NCBI RefSeq assembly: GCF_947493565.1
Contig: NZ_CANLRG010000006.1
Coordinates: 186,001-250,000 of the forward strand
DNA: 64,000 nt
Origin: an uncultured Lutibacter sp.
GTDB lineage: Bacteria; Bacteroidota; Bacteroidia; Flavobacteriales; Flavobacteriaceae
Direction of reading: 5' to 3'
Shown here: positions 52,704-62,168 of the stretch, one piece after another
Layout: every line of letters starts with the position of its first letter
Position numbering within the stretch: position 1 is the first letter of the stretch
The notes under the pieces: model-generated
What the model was told of the DNA's origin: nothing
What the model saw: the letters and a program-made list of their open reading frames with translations, nothing else
Databases searched by the model: none
Position numbers and translations under genes: made by a program

Positions 52704-55508
52704 TTAGTAGAAACCTCTTCTAATAAAATTGTATATTTTTTTAGGTTTAATTACTAAAACAAATCTAATTTTAGAGCTATAGCTAGGGTCGGTAATTTCC
52801 CACCCTAAATTGGAATAGAAAGGAAAATAAACTTCTAAAATATCAGGTACAAAATTAAGACGTATTCCATTCTCATAAGCAAAATAAGCACTTTTCCCTT
52901 TGTTTTTTACAAAACCTATATCGTTATAAACCTCAAGCCATCTCCATAATCCTACGCTAGTGTTTATAGTGCTTAACCATTGGTTTGCATATGCAACTGG
53001 GAGTTTAGATTTAAATCCTCCTTCATTAATAATTATTTGCTGACTAAGAATACCTGTGGTTTCAGATCTACCTAAATAATCGTATTGAAATAAATAATCT
53101 GTTGGTCTATCTAAAGCAAAATCAAAAAAGTTAGTTTCGGTTTTATTAGTTAAAAATGCGCCAGCAAAAAATCTGAAATCAAACTGTCTATTAGCATCCG
53201 TCAAGACTCTATATTGACCTGTAAGTGATACTTTGCTAAATTTATTAGCTACTTGCATATTTGTTGAAAAGCGAACATCATTTATAATACCTGGTTTGGA
53301 ATATCCAAAACCAAAATTAAATACATTGTATTTATTGGTTTCGGGATGTTGATCTAAAGTAGGTGTTTTTTCCCTGTCTATAACTGTATATGAAGCTCCT
53401 AAAACTTTGCTTTCAACATCTCTTAAATTTTTTCTTTTAAACTCTAATAATGCATAGTTTGTTAAAGTATTATAGGTTAAATTTTCAGCGTAGTGATAGC
53501 TAACTCCAGTTATACCTGCAGAAAATTTTTCAATTTTTTTATTTTCTGGCAAGTATTCATATTGAAAAGCAAAGGAGCCTGAAAATGAATTACTTTTGGT
53601 ACTATATGAAGGGGTTACTTTGTAATTAAAACTTTTTCGTAAAAGTGTTTTATTAGATATGGCAAGCCCTAATACTAATCCGTCATAATAATTATACCTT
53701 GCAACTGGGGTGTAAAAAAACTGATTATAATAAGGGTTTTCAATATCTTTTAAAAATTTTAATTGAAGAGGTCTGTTAAATATTTTTTTGTCAATATTTT
53801 TCCAGTTATTTCTTAAATTATATTCAGGTAAAAGTGATTCATAATTTAATGAAATACGATTAAAACCATCTTTTGGAATGGTTATTTTTTTTATTGAGTC
53901 AATATCAATTAACCATTTTTTATACTTTATTTCATCATCTTTAATCCCATAAAGCTGAATAGGTGTGGTAAAATTTCGTTTGTTAAAAATAGTAATTTCA
54001 AGCGAATCGTTTTTCTCTTTCACTTTTTGAATAGTATAGTCAACTTTTTTATTGGTTTTTATATAATCATTTTTAAACCAGTCAATATTTTTTTCGGTAT
54101 TAATTTCGTTAAAAAACAATAGACTTGTTGTCATTTTTCCAGTATATTTTTTGGAGTAATTTTTTATGGCATTTGTAATTATTGAATCTCCAACAAAATT
54201 TTCTAAATATTGTAAGCCTAGTCCAGCTTTATATTTATTTACTATTTTTCTGTTAAAGTTTGATAATGAATCTGCTTGAGTTGTTAATGCTTGATCTAAG
54301 TTTTTTCGAGCAGCAAATTGATAAACAAAAGGGTATTTTTGATTAAATGAAATTTTAGCTAAGTTAAAATTTCTTATGCCCCAAATTTTAGAAACAGTTC
54401 CTATAGCTTTTATTTCTGGGTAATATTTTTCAACATATTTGAGCATTAAATAAGTTTGTAGTCCATCAGCTAACCAGGCATCTTCTCTCATGTTAAATAA
54501 AAAAAGTTGATCAATGTATTTTTTAGATATTACTTTGAAGAGTTTGATGTCCCACTCAAAATTATCTGCATAAGGAGCTAAAAAGGAAGGTAATTGGTTA
54601 AATCCATACACAGGGTTTTTATCGTATTCAATTTTATTGACAAGCAATTTTTGATGCGGAAACTTACCTAAATAAGATTCGATAAAAGCGAGTTCTCTAT
54701 TTAATATATCTGTTTGAACAGTATTGTTTAATTTTTCAGAATTTAAATTTGTAATAATTGAAACAGGACTGGTATTGAACTGAATAAAGTCATTTTGAGA
54801 ACTGATATTTAATTCCATATCTAACTTGTGTTTTCCAGTTAATTTATAAACATTAATATTTTTTTTAACGCTTAGTGTGGTTTCTAAATCAGTATTAACT
54901 ACATAATCAAAAGGAGTTAATAAATCAATTTCGTAATTGGAATAATCAATATACAAATCGTCCATATCCAAATTACTGTAAGTTTTCCATCCATTGTTAT
55001 AAATTGCAGGTGCTAAATACCAGTAGCGCAAATTATAAGTATATATATCTACACCATAATTTGTAAATTTATCTTTGGGTATTTTTACCGTGTAAGTTGC
55101 GTTAATTTTTACCGATCCGTTTAAATGAAGAGGTTCTTTTAAGCTAATTTTAATAATATCAGGTTGATTTTCTGATGTTTCCCAATTGCTCAATTCATAA
55201 TCAACAGAAATACTTTTAATATTGGTATGCCCTCGATGTTTTTCATTAGCGAAATGAAATGATTTAGAATAGTTTTCAATAAATCGTTTTGCTAAGGGTG
55301 TATTTTTATCTTTATAAGCATTTGGCCAATTATGAAGATATATTTCATTTAAAATTTCACCAGAGTTATTGTAATACGTTATGCTTTGTTGAATTCTAAG
55401 TTCTTTATCATAAGGGTTGAAAATGGCATTTATTTTTATAGTATTAGTTTGAGAATACAAAGTATTCAAACAAACCAAACATAAAATTAAAAATAATTGC
55501 TTTTTCAA
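52704..55508 (-). CDS. Degenerate M1-peptidase domain fused to an outer-membrane beta-barrel
   Basis: The 934-residue protein has a signal peptide (MKKQLFLILCLVCLNTLYSQ). Residues about 25-480 resemble an M1 aminopeptidase: an N-terminal beta domain with WYLAPAIYNNGW, then VYGFNQLPSFLAPYADN. Where M1 enzymes carry H-E-x-x-H this protein reads ISKKYIDQLF, followed by NMREDAWLADGLQTYLMLKYVE, in which the usual E-G of the third zinc ligand is D-G. The zinc site is therefore missing. From about residue 600 to the end there are repeated amphipathic strands (FNYKVTPSYS, FSGSFAFQYEYLP) like an outer-membrane barrel. It follows the LOG gene by 13 nt. The catalytic loss is seen directly; function is unknown. 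Confidence 0.82.
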   Translation of the reverse strand: MKKQLFLILCLVCLNTLYSQTNTIKINAIFNPYDKELRIQQSITYYNNSGEILNEIYLHNWPNAYKDKNTPLAKRFIENYSKSFHFANEKHRGHTNIKSISVDYELSNWETSENQPDIIKISLKEPLHLNGSVKINATYTVKIPKDKFTNYGVDIYTYNLRYWYLAPAIYNNGWKTYSNLDMDDLYIDYSNYEIDLLTPFDYVVNTDLETTLSVKKNINVYKLTGKHKLDMELNISSQNDFIQFNTSPVSIITNLNSEKLNNTVQTDILNRELAFIESYLGKFPHQKLLVNKIEYDKNPVYGFNQLPSFLAPYADNFEWDIKLFKVISKKYIDQLFLFNMREDAWLADGLQTYLMLKYVEKYYPEIKAIGTVSKIWGIRNFNLAKISFNQKYPFVYQFAARKNLDQALTTQADSLSNFNRKIVNKYKAGLGLQYLENFVGDSIITNAIKNYSKKYTGKMTTSLLFFNEINTEKNIDWFKNDYIKTNKKVDYTIQKVKEKNDSLEITIFNKRNFTTPIQLYGIKDDEIKYKKWLIDIDSIKKITIPKDGFNRISLNYESLLPEYNLRNNWKNIDKKIFNRPLQLKFLKDIENPYYNQFFYTPVARYNYYDGLVLGLAISNKTLLRKSFNYKVTPSYSTKSNSFSGSFAFQYEYLPENKKIEKFSAGITGVSYHYAENLTYNTLTNYALLEFKRKNLRDVESKVLGASYTVIDREKTPTLDQHPETNKYNVFNFGFGYSKPGIINDVRFSTNMQVANKFSKVSLTGQYRVLTDANRQFDFRFFAGAFLTNKTETNFFDFALDRPTDYLFQYDYLGRSETTGILSQQIIINEGGFKSKLPVAYANQWLSTINTSVGLWRWLEVYNDIGFVKNKGKSAYFAYENGIRLNFVPDILEVYFPFYSNLGWEITDPSYSSKIRFVLVIKPKKIYNFIRRGFY

Positions 55509-55521
55509 AAGAGGGAGGTTT

Positions 55522-56232
55522 TTAAAAGTTAGGACTTAAACTATATTTTTTATAGAATGTATCAATAACTTCTAATACTTCTTCTTCAGTATCTACAAGT
55601 GAAATTAAATCTAAATCTTTAGGGCTAATATTCCCTTCATCAATTAAAGTGTTTTTTATCCAATCAAATAAACCAGCCCAAAACTTTCTTCCAACTAAAA
55701 TTATTGGAAATTTTCCTATTTTTTTGGTTTGAATAAGTGTGATTGCCTCAAATAATTCGTCCATAGTTCCAAAGCCACCAGGCATAACTACAAACCCTTG
55801 TGAGTATTTTACAAACATTACTTTTCTAACAAAAAAGTAATCAAAATCTAAACTTTTATCAGCATCAATATAGGGGTTGTCATGTTGTTCAAAAGGGAGT
55901 TCAATATTTAATCCAACAGAGGTTCCTTTTCCTCTGTTTGCCCCTCTGTTACCAGCTTCCATAATTCCAGGCCCTCCACCAGTAACTACTCCATAACCGT
56001 GCTTTGTTAATTTGTAAGCTATATTTTCTGCTAGTTTATAATAATGATGATCTTGTTTGGTTCTTGCTGAACCAAAAATACTTACACAAGGTCCAATTTT
56101 ACTTAAACGTTCAAAACCTTCAACAAATTCTGCCATAATTTTAAAAATAGCCCAAGAATCGTTGGTTTTAATTTCATTCCAAGTTTTTTGTTTAAATTTT
56201 TCTCGTATTTTTCTATCTTCGTTAGGAGTCAT
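55522..56232 (-). CDS. LOG-family protein (TIGR00730)
   Basis: The 236-residue protein belongs to the lysine-decarboxylase-like LOG family, whose tested members are nucleoside 5'-monophosphate phosphoribohydrolases. The motif GVVTGGGPGIMEAGNRGANRG is near residues 82-102, and FVVMPGGFGTMDELFEAITLIQ (P-G-G-x-G-T-x-x-E) near 149-170. It is not a decarboxylase. It lies 60 nt after uvrA and 13 nt before the M1-like gene on one strand. Confidence 0.92.
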   Translation of the reverse strand: MTPNEDRKIREKFKQKTWNEIKTNDSWAIFKIMAEFVEGFERLSKIGPCVSIFGSARTKQDHHYYKLAENIAYKLTKHGYGVVTGGGPGIMEAGNRGANRGKGTSVGLNIELPFEQHDNPYIDADKSLDFDYFFVRKVMFVKYSQGFVVMPGGFGTMDELFEAITLIQTKKIGKFPIILVGRKFWAGLFDWIKNTLIDEGNISPKDLDLISLVDTEEEVLEVIDTFYKKYSLSPNF

Positions 56233-56292
56233 ATTCTCTTAATTTTCTTTATAAATAAAATGATTTTTGGAATTATAAAAAAGTATTGGCGA

Positions 56293-59118
56293 CTAATTTA
56301 ATTCTTTTTTTAAGAATTTGGCGGTATAACTAAATTTATTCAAACTAACTTCTTCTGGTGTTCCAAAACAAATTAACTCGCCACCTTTTTTTCCACCTTC
56401 CATTCCAATGTCAATAATATGGTCGGCAAGTTTTATCACATCTAAATTATGCTCAATTACTAAAATGGTATTTCCTTTATTTGCTAATTTATTTAAAACT
56501 TCCATTAATACTCTAATGTCTTCAAAATGCAGGCCAGTAGTTGGTTCATCAAGGATGTAAAAAGTATTTCCAGTATCTCTTTTAGATAATTCTGCAGCTA
56601 ATTTTATACGTTGAGCTTCTCCACCAGAAAGGGTAGTTGATTGCTGTCCTAAAGTTATATAACCTAAACCAACGTTGTTTATTGTTTTTAGTTTTCTGTA
56701 AATTTTAGGGATGTGTTGGAAAAAATCAACTGCTTCTTCAATAGTCATGTTTAAAACGTCTGAAATTGATTTTCCTTTGTAGCGAATTTCAAGGGTTTCT
56801 CTATTAAATCTTTTTCCTTGACAGGTTTCACATTCTACATGAACATCAGGTAAAAAATTCATTTCAATAACTCTTACGCCTCCACCTTGACATGTTTCAC
56901 ACCTTCCTCCTTTAACATTGAATGAAAACCTTCCAGGCTTATAACCTCTTATGGTAGCCTCATTAGTTTTTGCATATAAATTTCGTATTTCACTAAAAAC
57001 TCCTGTATAAGTTGCTGGATTTGATCGAGGTGTTCTACCAATAGGAGATTGGTCTATATCAATTACTTTATCAACATGTTCCAAACCTTTGATTGATTGG
57101 TAAGGCATTGGTTTTTTTACACCTCTATAAATATGATGGTTTAAGATAGGGTATAAGGTTTCATTAATTAAAGTAGATTTTCCACTTCCTGAAACCCCCG
57201 TAACACAAATAAGTTTTCCTAAAGGAAATTCTACGGTAATATTTTTTAAATTATTGCCTGTAGCCCCGCTAAGTTTAATTGTTTTCCCATTTCCTTTTCT
57301 TCTTTTTTTAGGGATTTCAATTTTTTTGCTTCCATTCAAATAATCTGATGTAAGCGTGTGATGTGTTTTTAATTCTTCAAAACTTCCTTCGCTAACAATT
57401 TCACCTCCGTGTTTTCCAGCTCCTGGACCAATATCAAGTACAAAATCAGCATGTTCAATCATATCTTTATCGTGTTCAACAACAATAACAGAGTTTCCAA
57501 CATCTCTAAGATTTAATAGCGATTTTATTAATTTTTCATTATCTCTTTGATGTAAACCAATACTAGGCTCATCTAAAATATAAAGTACTCCTACTAATTG
57601 AGAGCCTATTTGAGTGGCCAATCTAATTCGTTGAGCTTCTCCTCCAGAAAGCGATTTTGAACTTCTGTCCAACGTTAAATAATCTAAACCAACATCTAAT
57701 AAAAATTGAATTCGGGTGCTAATTTCTTTAATAATTTCTGAAGCTATTTTAAGTTGTTTTTTAGATAGTTTTTCTTCAATTTTAGAAAACCAATTAGCGA
57801 GTTCTGTAATATCAAACTGAGCAAGTTCAGAAATATTTTTTTTATTGATTTTAAAATATAGAGCTTCTTTTTTTAAACGATTTCCATAACAAGTGTCGCA
57901 AACAACATCATCCATAAAATCATTCGCCCATCTTTTTATTGAAGTAGATTCGCTATTTGAATATTGATTTTGAATAAAATTTGTAATACCTTCAAAATCA
58001 ATTTCATAAGTGCGAGTTATCCCCATAGTTTTTGAAGCAATTTCAAATTTTTCGTTTCCGCCATTTAAAATAATAGCCAAAGCTTCTTTAGGTATTTTTG
58101 AAATAGGATCTGTTAATTGAAATTTATAGCGTTCTGCAATTAAGTGTAATTGTTTAAAAATCCAACTATTTTTTTGTTCACCAAGAGGAGCAATTCCTCC
58201 TTTTCTAATTGAAATTTCAGGATTAGGAATTATTTTTTTAATATTAACTTTATGAATTCTACCTAATCCATTACAGGTTGTACAAGCTCCTTTAGGTGAA
58301 TTAAAAGAAAATGAATTTGGTTCAGGGTTTGGGTAAGATATACCGGTATCTGGACACATTAATTCTCTACTAAAATATCGAGGCGTATTGGTGTTATGCT
58401 CCAAAACCATTAAAACATTTTCGCCAGAGTATAGGGCGGTGGTAATAGTTTCTTCCAGTCTTTTTAAGGAAGATGAATTTACTAATAATCGGTCTATTAC
58501 AATTTCAATATCATGAGTTTTATAACGGTCAAGACGCATTCCTTTTTCAATTTCTTTTATCTCACCATCAACTCTCACACGTAAAAAACCTTGTTTGGCA
58601 ATTTGTTCAAAAAGCTCTCTGTAATGACCTTTCCTAGATTTTATAATGGGAGCTAGAATTACAATTTTTTTACCATCAAACTCTTTTAAAATAAGTTCTT
58701 TTATCTGTTCATTGCTATAGCTTACCATTTTTTTATTGGTGTTGTAAGAATAGGCATCAGCTGCACGAGCGTATAACAATCTTAAGAAATCATATATTTC
58801 TGTTATGGTTCCAACTGTTGAACGTGGACTTTTATTGGTGGTTTTTTGCTCAATAGAAATCACTGGAGAAAGTCCATCAATTTTATCAACATCAGGTCGT
58901 TCTAAGCCTCCTAAAAATTGTCGAGCATATGCTGAAAATGTTTCAATATATCTTCGCTGTCCTTCTGCATAAATAGTATCAAAGGCTAATGAAGATTTTC
59001 CGCTACCACTTAAACCAGTAATAACAACTAGTTTTTCTCTAGGAATACGAACGTCAATATTTTTTAAATTATGAACTCTTGCTCCTAGAATTTCAATATA
59101 CTCATCGTTTTTTTTCAT
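56293..59118 (-). CDS. uvrA: Excinuclease ABC subunit A
   Basis: UvrA finds bulky DNA lesions and loads UvrB in nucleotide-excision repair. The 941-residue protein has two ABC modules: Walker A GLSGSGKSSLAFDTI near residue 33 and GVSGSGKSTLINETL near 643, and two signature motifs SLSGGEAQRIRLA and TLSGGEAQRIKLA. Zinc cysteines are in CTTCNGLG and CETCQGGG/CETCQGKR. The length is the family norm. The promoter shows no LexA-type site that I recognise. Confidence 0.98.
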   Translation of the reverse strand: MKKNDEYIEILGARVHNLKNIDVRIPREKLVVITGLSGSGKSSLAFDTIYAEGQRRYIETFSAYARQFLGGLERPDVDKIDGLSPVISIEQKTTNKSPRSTVGTITEIYDFLRLLYARAADAYSYNTNKKMVSYSNEQIKELILKEFDGKKIVILAPIIKSRKGHYRELFEQIAKQGFLRVRVDGEIKEIEKGMRLDRYKTHDIEIVIDRLLVNSSSLKRLEETITTALYSGENVLMVLEHNTNTPRYFSRELMCPDTGISYPNPEPNSFSFNSPKGACTTCNGLGRIHKVNIKKIIPNPEISIRKGGIAPLGEQKNSWIFKQLHLIAERYKFQLTDPISKIPKEALAIILNGGNEKFEIASKTMGITRTYEIDFEGITNFIQNQYSNSESTSIKRWANDFMDDVVCDTCYGNRLKKEALYFKINKKNISELAQFDITELANWFSKIEEKLSKKQLKIASEIIKEISTRIQFLLDVGLDYLTLDRSSKSLSGGEAQRIRLATQIGSQLVGVLYILDEPSIGLHQRDNEKLIKSLLNLRDVGNSVIVVEHDKDMIEHADFVLDIGPGAGKHGGEIVSEGSFEELKTHHTLTSDYLNGSKKIEIPKKRRKGNGKTIKLSGATGNNLKNITVEFPLGKLICVTGVSGSGKSTLINETLYPILNHHIYRGVKKPMPYQSIKGLEHVDKVIDIDQSPIGRTPRSNPATYTGVFSEIRNLYAKTNEATIRGYKPGRFSFNVKGGRCETCQGGGVRVIEMNFLPDVHVECETCQGKRFNRETLEIRYKGKSISDVLNMTIEEAVDFFQHIPKIYRKLKTINNVGLGYITLGQQSTTLSGGEAQRIKLAAELSKRDTGNTFYILDEPTTGLHFEDIRVLMEVLNKLANKGNTILVIEHNLDVIKLADHIIDIGMEGGKKGGELICFGTPEEVSLNKFSYTAKFLKKELN

Positions 59119-59135
59119 AATTTTTTGGAAAGTTG

Positions 59136-59143
59136 CAAAGGTA
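59136..59143 (-). promoter_or_regulatory. TAnnTTTG -7 box of uvrA
   Basis: The minus strand reads TACCTTTG, predicting a start near 59129, 11 nt before the uvrA ATG. Confidence 0.6.
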
Positions 59144-59221
59144 GAAAAAATGAAGCTAAAATTTAGTTAACACTCATTTCTTATTTTGAAAATTAGTATA
59201 TTGCGTTCAAATTTGTAGCCT

Positions 59222-59449
59222 TTGAAGTGGATTGATTCTATAAGACATTTTTTTGAAAAACATGGATTCGCAGTTTCTTCGAGATTTGCGGATAGATTGG
59301 GTATTAATGTTTCTTATGTGCGCTTGTTTTTTATTTATATTTCTTTTGTTACCCTTGGATTTTCTTTCGGAATTTATTTAACACTAGCGTTTTTATTACG
59401 CTTAAAAGATATGATTTATACTAAGCGAAAATCTGTTTTTGATTTGTAA
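59222..59449 (+). CDS. PspC-domain membrane protein, TTG start
   Basis: The 75-residue protein is a PspC-type unit: HFFEKHGFAVSSRFADRLGINVSYVRLFFIYISFV, then one hydrophobic span FVTLGFSFGIYLTLAFLL and a short tail. PspC senses membrane stress in enteric bacteria; a similar role is only inferred. No ATG exists in frame: a stop (59216-59218) lies just upstream, so the first usable codon is TTG at 59222. The next gene, a potassium channel, begins 3 nt after its stop, which suggests a two-gene membrane-stress operon. Confidence 0.85.
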   Translation: MKWIDSIRHFFEKHGFAVSSRFADRLGINVSYVRLFFIYISFVTLGFSFGIYLTLAFLLRLKDMIYTKRKSVFDL

Positions 59450-59452
59450 TAT

Positions 59453-60448
59453 ATGTTGAAAAAAACAAAACTATACATTTCAATATCATTGTTACTAATT
59501 GTAATGTCAATTGGGGTGTTAGGCTATATGTTAATTTCAAACGATACTTTTATCAACTCGTTGTATATGACCATAATTACAATGACAACGGTAGGTTTTG
59601 GTGAAGTACATCCTTTAAATAATACAGAAAAAATATTTACTATATTTTTAATTTTAATTAGTATTGTTGTTTATGGATATGCGGTTTCGGCTTTGACTGA
59701 ATATTTAGCGAATGGAAAAATTCTTCAACGTTTAAAATATAAAAAAGTGCAACAAAAAATTGATAATTTAAAAAATCATACCGTTGTATGTGGTTATGGT
59801 AGAAATGGGAAGCAAGCAACCATAAAATTGAAAAATTTTAAAATGCCTTGCGTTGTTATTGAAAAAGATAAAGAACTTATAGAAGAGTTAGAACGTGATA
59901 ATATATTATTTATTGAAGGTGATGCGACCGATGATGAAGCTTTACAGAAAGCTTCAATTCAAAACGCTAAAAGTTTAATAACAGCCTTGCCATCTGATGC
60001 TGATAATTTGTTTGTAGTTTTATCAGCAAGGCAATTAAGCAAAGATTTAACCATAATAAGTAGAGCTTCAAACGAATCATCTTATAAAAAACTATTAATT
60101 GCAGGTGCAACAAATATTATTATGCCAGATAAAATTGGGGGCATGCATATGGCCTCTTTGGTGGTTACTCCAGATTTAGTTGAATTTGTGGATCGTTTAA
60201 CACTTTTAGATGATGAGTCTGCTAATTTAGAAGAAATATCAATAAATGACTTGCCATCAAAATATTTGAATAAAACTATTTTAGATTTAGATTTAAGAAA
60301 AAAAACAGGTTGTAACGTAATAGGTTTTAAAACAGCTGATAATGAATACATTATAAATCCTGAAGCTGAAACTATATTAAAACAAAATTCTAACCTGATT
60401 GTTTTAGGCAGGCCAAATCAAATTCAGAAACTTCGTCAAATTTTATAA
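59453..60448 (+). CDS. Potassium channel with RCK (TrkA-N) domain
   Basis: The 331-residue protein has two membrane spans (about 5-27 and 60-82) around a pore loop. The selectivity filter is in TMTTVGFGEVHP near residues 42-53. It is TVGFG rather than the more common TVGYG, still a potassium filter. The cytoplasmic RCK domain opens with HTVVCGYGRNGKQATIKL near 108 and has an acidic E-K-D of the nucleotide fold; a C-terminal RCK_C part follows from about 245. The gating ligand is unknown. It is co-transcribed with pspC. Confidence 0.93.
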   Translation: MLKKTKLYISISLLLIVMSIGVLGYMLISNDTFINSLYMTIITMTTVGFGEVHPLNNTEKIFTIFLILISIVVYGYAVSALTEYLANGKILQRLKYKKVQQKIDNLKNHTVVCGYGRNGKQATIKLKNFKMPCVVIEKDKELIEELERDNILFIEGDATDDEALQKASIQNAKSLITALPSDADNLFVVLSARQLSKDLTIISRASNESSYKKLLIAGATNIIMPDKIGGMHMASLVVTPDLVEFVDRLTLLDDESANLEEISINDLPSKYLNKTILDLDLRKKTGCNVIGFKTADNEYIINPEAETILKQNSNLIVLGRPNQIQKLRQIL

Positions 60449-60557
60449 TTTTCATGATTATTAGTTAATGATAACTTTACAAGTTTATTGTTAAAAATTT
60501 GTAGTAAGCTCATTTTTTTGCCATATTGCATCCACTTTTATAAACTAACCAGTAATT

Positions 60558-62162
60558 ATGAACAAAAAACTTCTATCACTACTACTCTTAGTAGTGCCAT
60601 TTATTACTAAAGCTCAAGAAAAAGGTATTGATGAAAAAATTAACGATTGGTTTGAACCAATAACTGCTAAATGGGAAGGAATAGTGTTTTGGGTAGTTCC
60701 TGGTACTGGAGTTCCTTTAGTTGTTATTTTACTTGTTGTAGGAGCTTTGTTTTTTACCATTTATTTTAGATTTATCAATCTTAGAAGATTTCCTTTAGCT
60801 ATTAATGTAGTTAGGGGCAAATATGATGAAGTTGAGGGTCATGGTGTAGAAAAAGCTGAAATTAATATTGTAGATGGTGATATTCCAGATACAATAAGAG
60901 ATGAAAGTAAGGAAGGTGAAGTGAGTCATTTTCAAGCTTTGGCTACAGCTGTTTCGGGTACAGTAGGGTTAGGTAATATTGCTGGGGTAGCTTTAGCAAT
61001 TTCAATTGGAGGTCCTGGAGCTACATTCTGGATGATTGTTGCCGGCTTATTAAGTATGTCAACCAAATTTGTTGAATGTACTTTAGGTGTGAAATATAGA
61101 GATGTTGGTCCAGATGGAACAGTTTATGGTGGGCCAATGTACTATCTTTCAAAAGGAATGAGTGAGAGAGGGTTTAAAAATTTTGGAAAAGTATTGGCTG
61201 TTTTATTTGCTATATTATGTGTGGGAGCTTCGTTTGGTGGAGGAAATGCTGTACAAGCCAACCAAGCTGCAGAACAATTATCTGCAATGTTAGGAATGCA
61301 AGGTGGGTACACAGGAACTTTAATTGGTGTGTTGATTGCTATTGTTGTTGGATTTGTGATTATTGGAGGAATCAAAAGAATAGCTTCTGTTACAGAAAAA
61401 ATTGTACCTTTCATGGCGGTAATTTATATTTTAGCTTGCTTAATAGTAATGTTTGCTCACGCAAGTTATATTGATGATGCCATAGCTCTAATTTTTAGAG
61501 AAGCTTTTAGTCCAAGTGCTGGTTTAGGTGGCTTTTTTGGAGTGTTAATCACAGGTTTTAGAAGAGCTGTATTTTCTAATGAAGCTGGTGCTGGATCTGC
61601 AGCAATTGCACATTCAGCTGTAAAAACTAAATATCCAGCATCTGAAGGGATTGTTTCCTTATTAGAACCATTTATTGATACAGTTGTAATTTGTACTATG
61701 ACAGCCTTAGTTATTATTTTTTATAATAGTGATGGCTTATTTGTATATGGAGGTGATGGAACAGGGAATGTTATTATTGATGGAGTTTCTGTTGGAGGTG
61801 TTAATTTAACATCTATGGCATTTAAATCGGTAATCCCATGGTTTCCATATGTGTTAACTTTAGCAGTTGTTCTTTTCGCTATTTCAACAATGATTTCTTG
61901 GTCATATTACGGCTTGCAATCATGGAAATTTTTATTTGGAAAAAGTAAAACAGCAGATATGACCTATAAATTGTTATTTATTGCCTTTATTATTATAGGT
62001 GCTGCTGCATCTATGCAAGCGGTATTTGCTTTTTCCGATGCAATGATTTTAGCGTTGGTGTTTCCAAATATGATAGGATTGCTATTCTTATTCCCAATAG
62101 TTAGAAAAGAATTAATCAAATATTTAAAGGCGCTTAAAATAAAATTAACCTTTATTAAATAA
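60558..62162 (+). CDS. Sodium:alanine symporter family protein
   Basis: The 534-residue carrier belongs to the alanine/glycine:sodium symporter (AGCS) family. The N-terminus (MNKKLLSLLLLVVPFITKAQ) looks like a signal segment, unusual but common in this lineage. HFQALATAVSGTVGLGNIAGVALA is near 121, KFVECTLGVKYRDVGPDGTVYGGPMYYL near 170, and the signature FSNEAGAGSAAIAHSAVKTKYP near 339. Uptake of alanine or glycine with sodium is inferred. An insert of about 40 charged residues lies after the first span (residues about 80-118). Confidence 0.94.
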   Translation: MNKKLLSLLLLVVPFITKAQEKGIDEKINDWFEPITAKWEGIVFWVVPGTGVPLVVILLVVGALFFTIYFRFINLRRFPLAINVVRGKYDEVEGHGVEKAEINIVDGDIPDTIRDESKEGEVSHFQALATAVSGTVGLGNIAGVALAISIGGPGATFWMIVAGLLSMSTKFVECTLGVKYRDVGPDGTVYGGPMYYLSKGMSERGFKNFGKVLAVLFAILCVGASFGGGNAVQANQAAEQLSAMLGMQGGYTGTLIGVLIAIVVGFVIIGGIKRIASVTEKIVPFMAVIYILACLIVMFAHASYIDDAIALIFREAFSPSAGLGGFFGVLITGFRRAVFSNEAGAGSAAIAHSAVKTKYPASEGIVSLLEPFIDTVVICTMTALVIIFYNSDGLFVYGGDGTGNVIIDGVSVGGVNLTSMAFKSVIPWFPYVLTLAVVLFAISTMISWSYYGLQSWKFLFGKSKTADMTYKLLFIAFIIIGAAASMQAVFAFSDAMILALVFPNMIGLLFLFPIVRKELIKYLKALKIKLTFIK

Positions 62163-62168
62163 GCTTTT

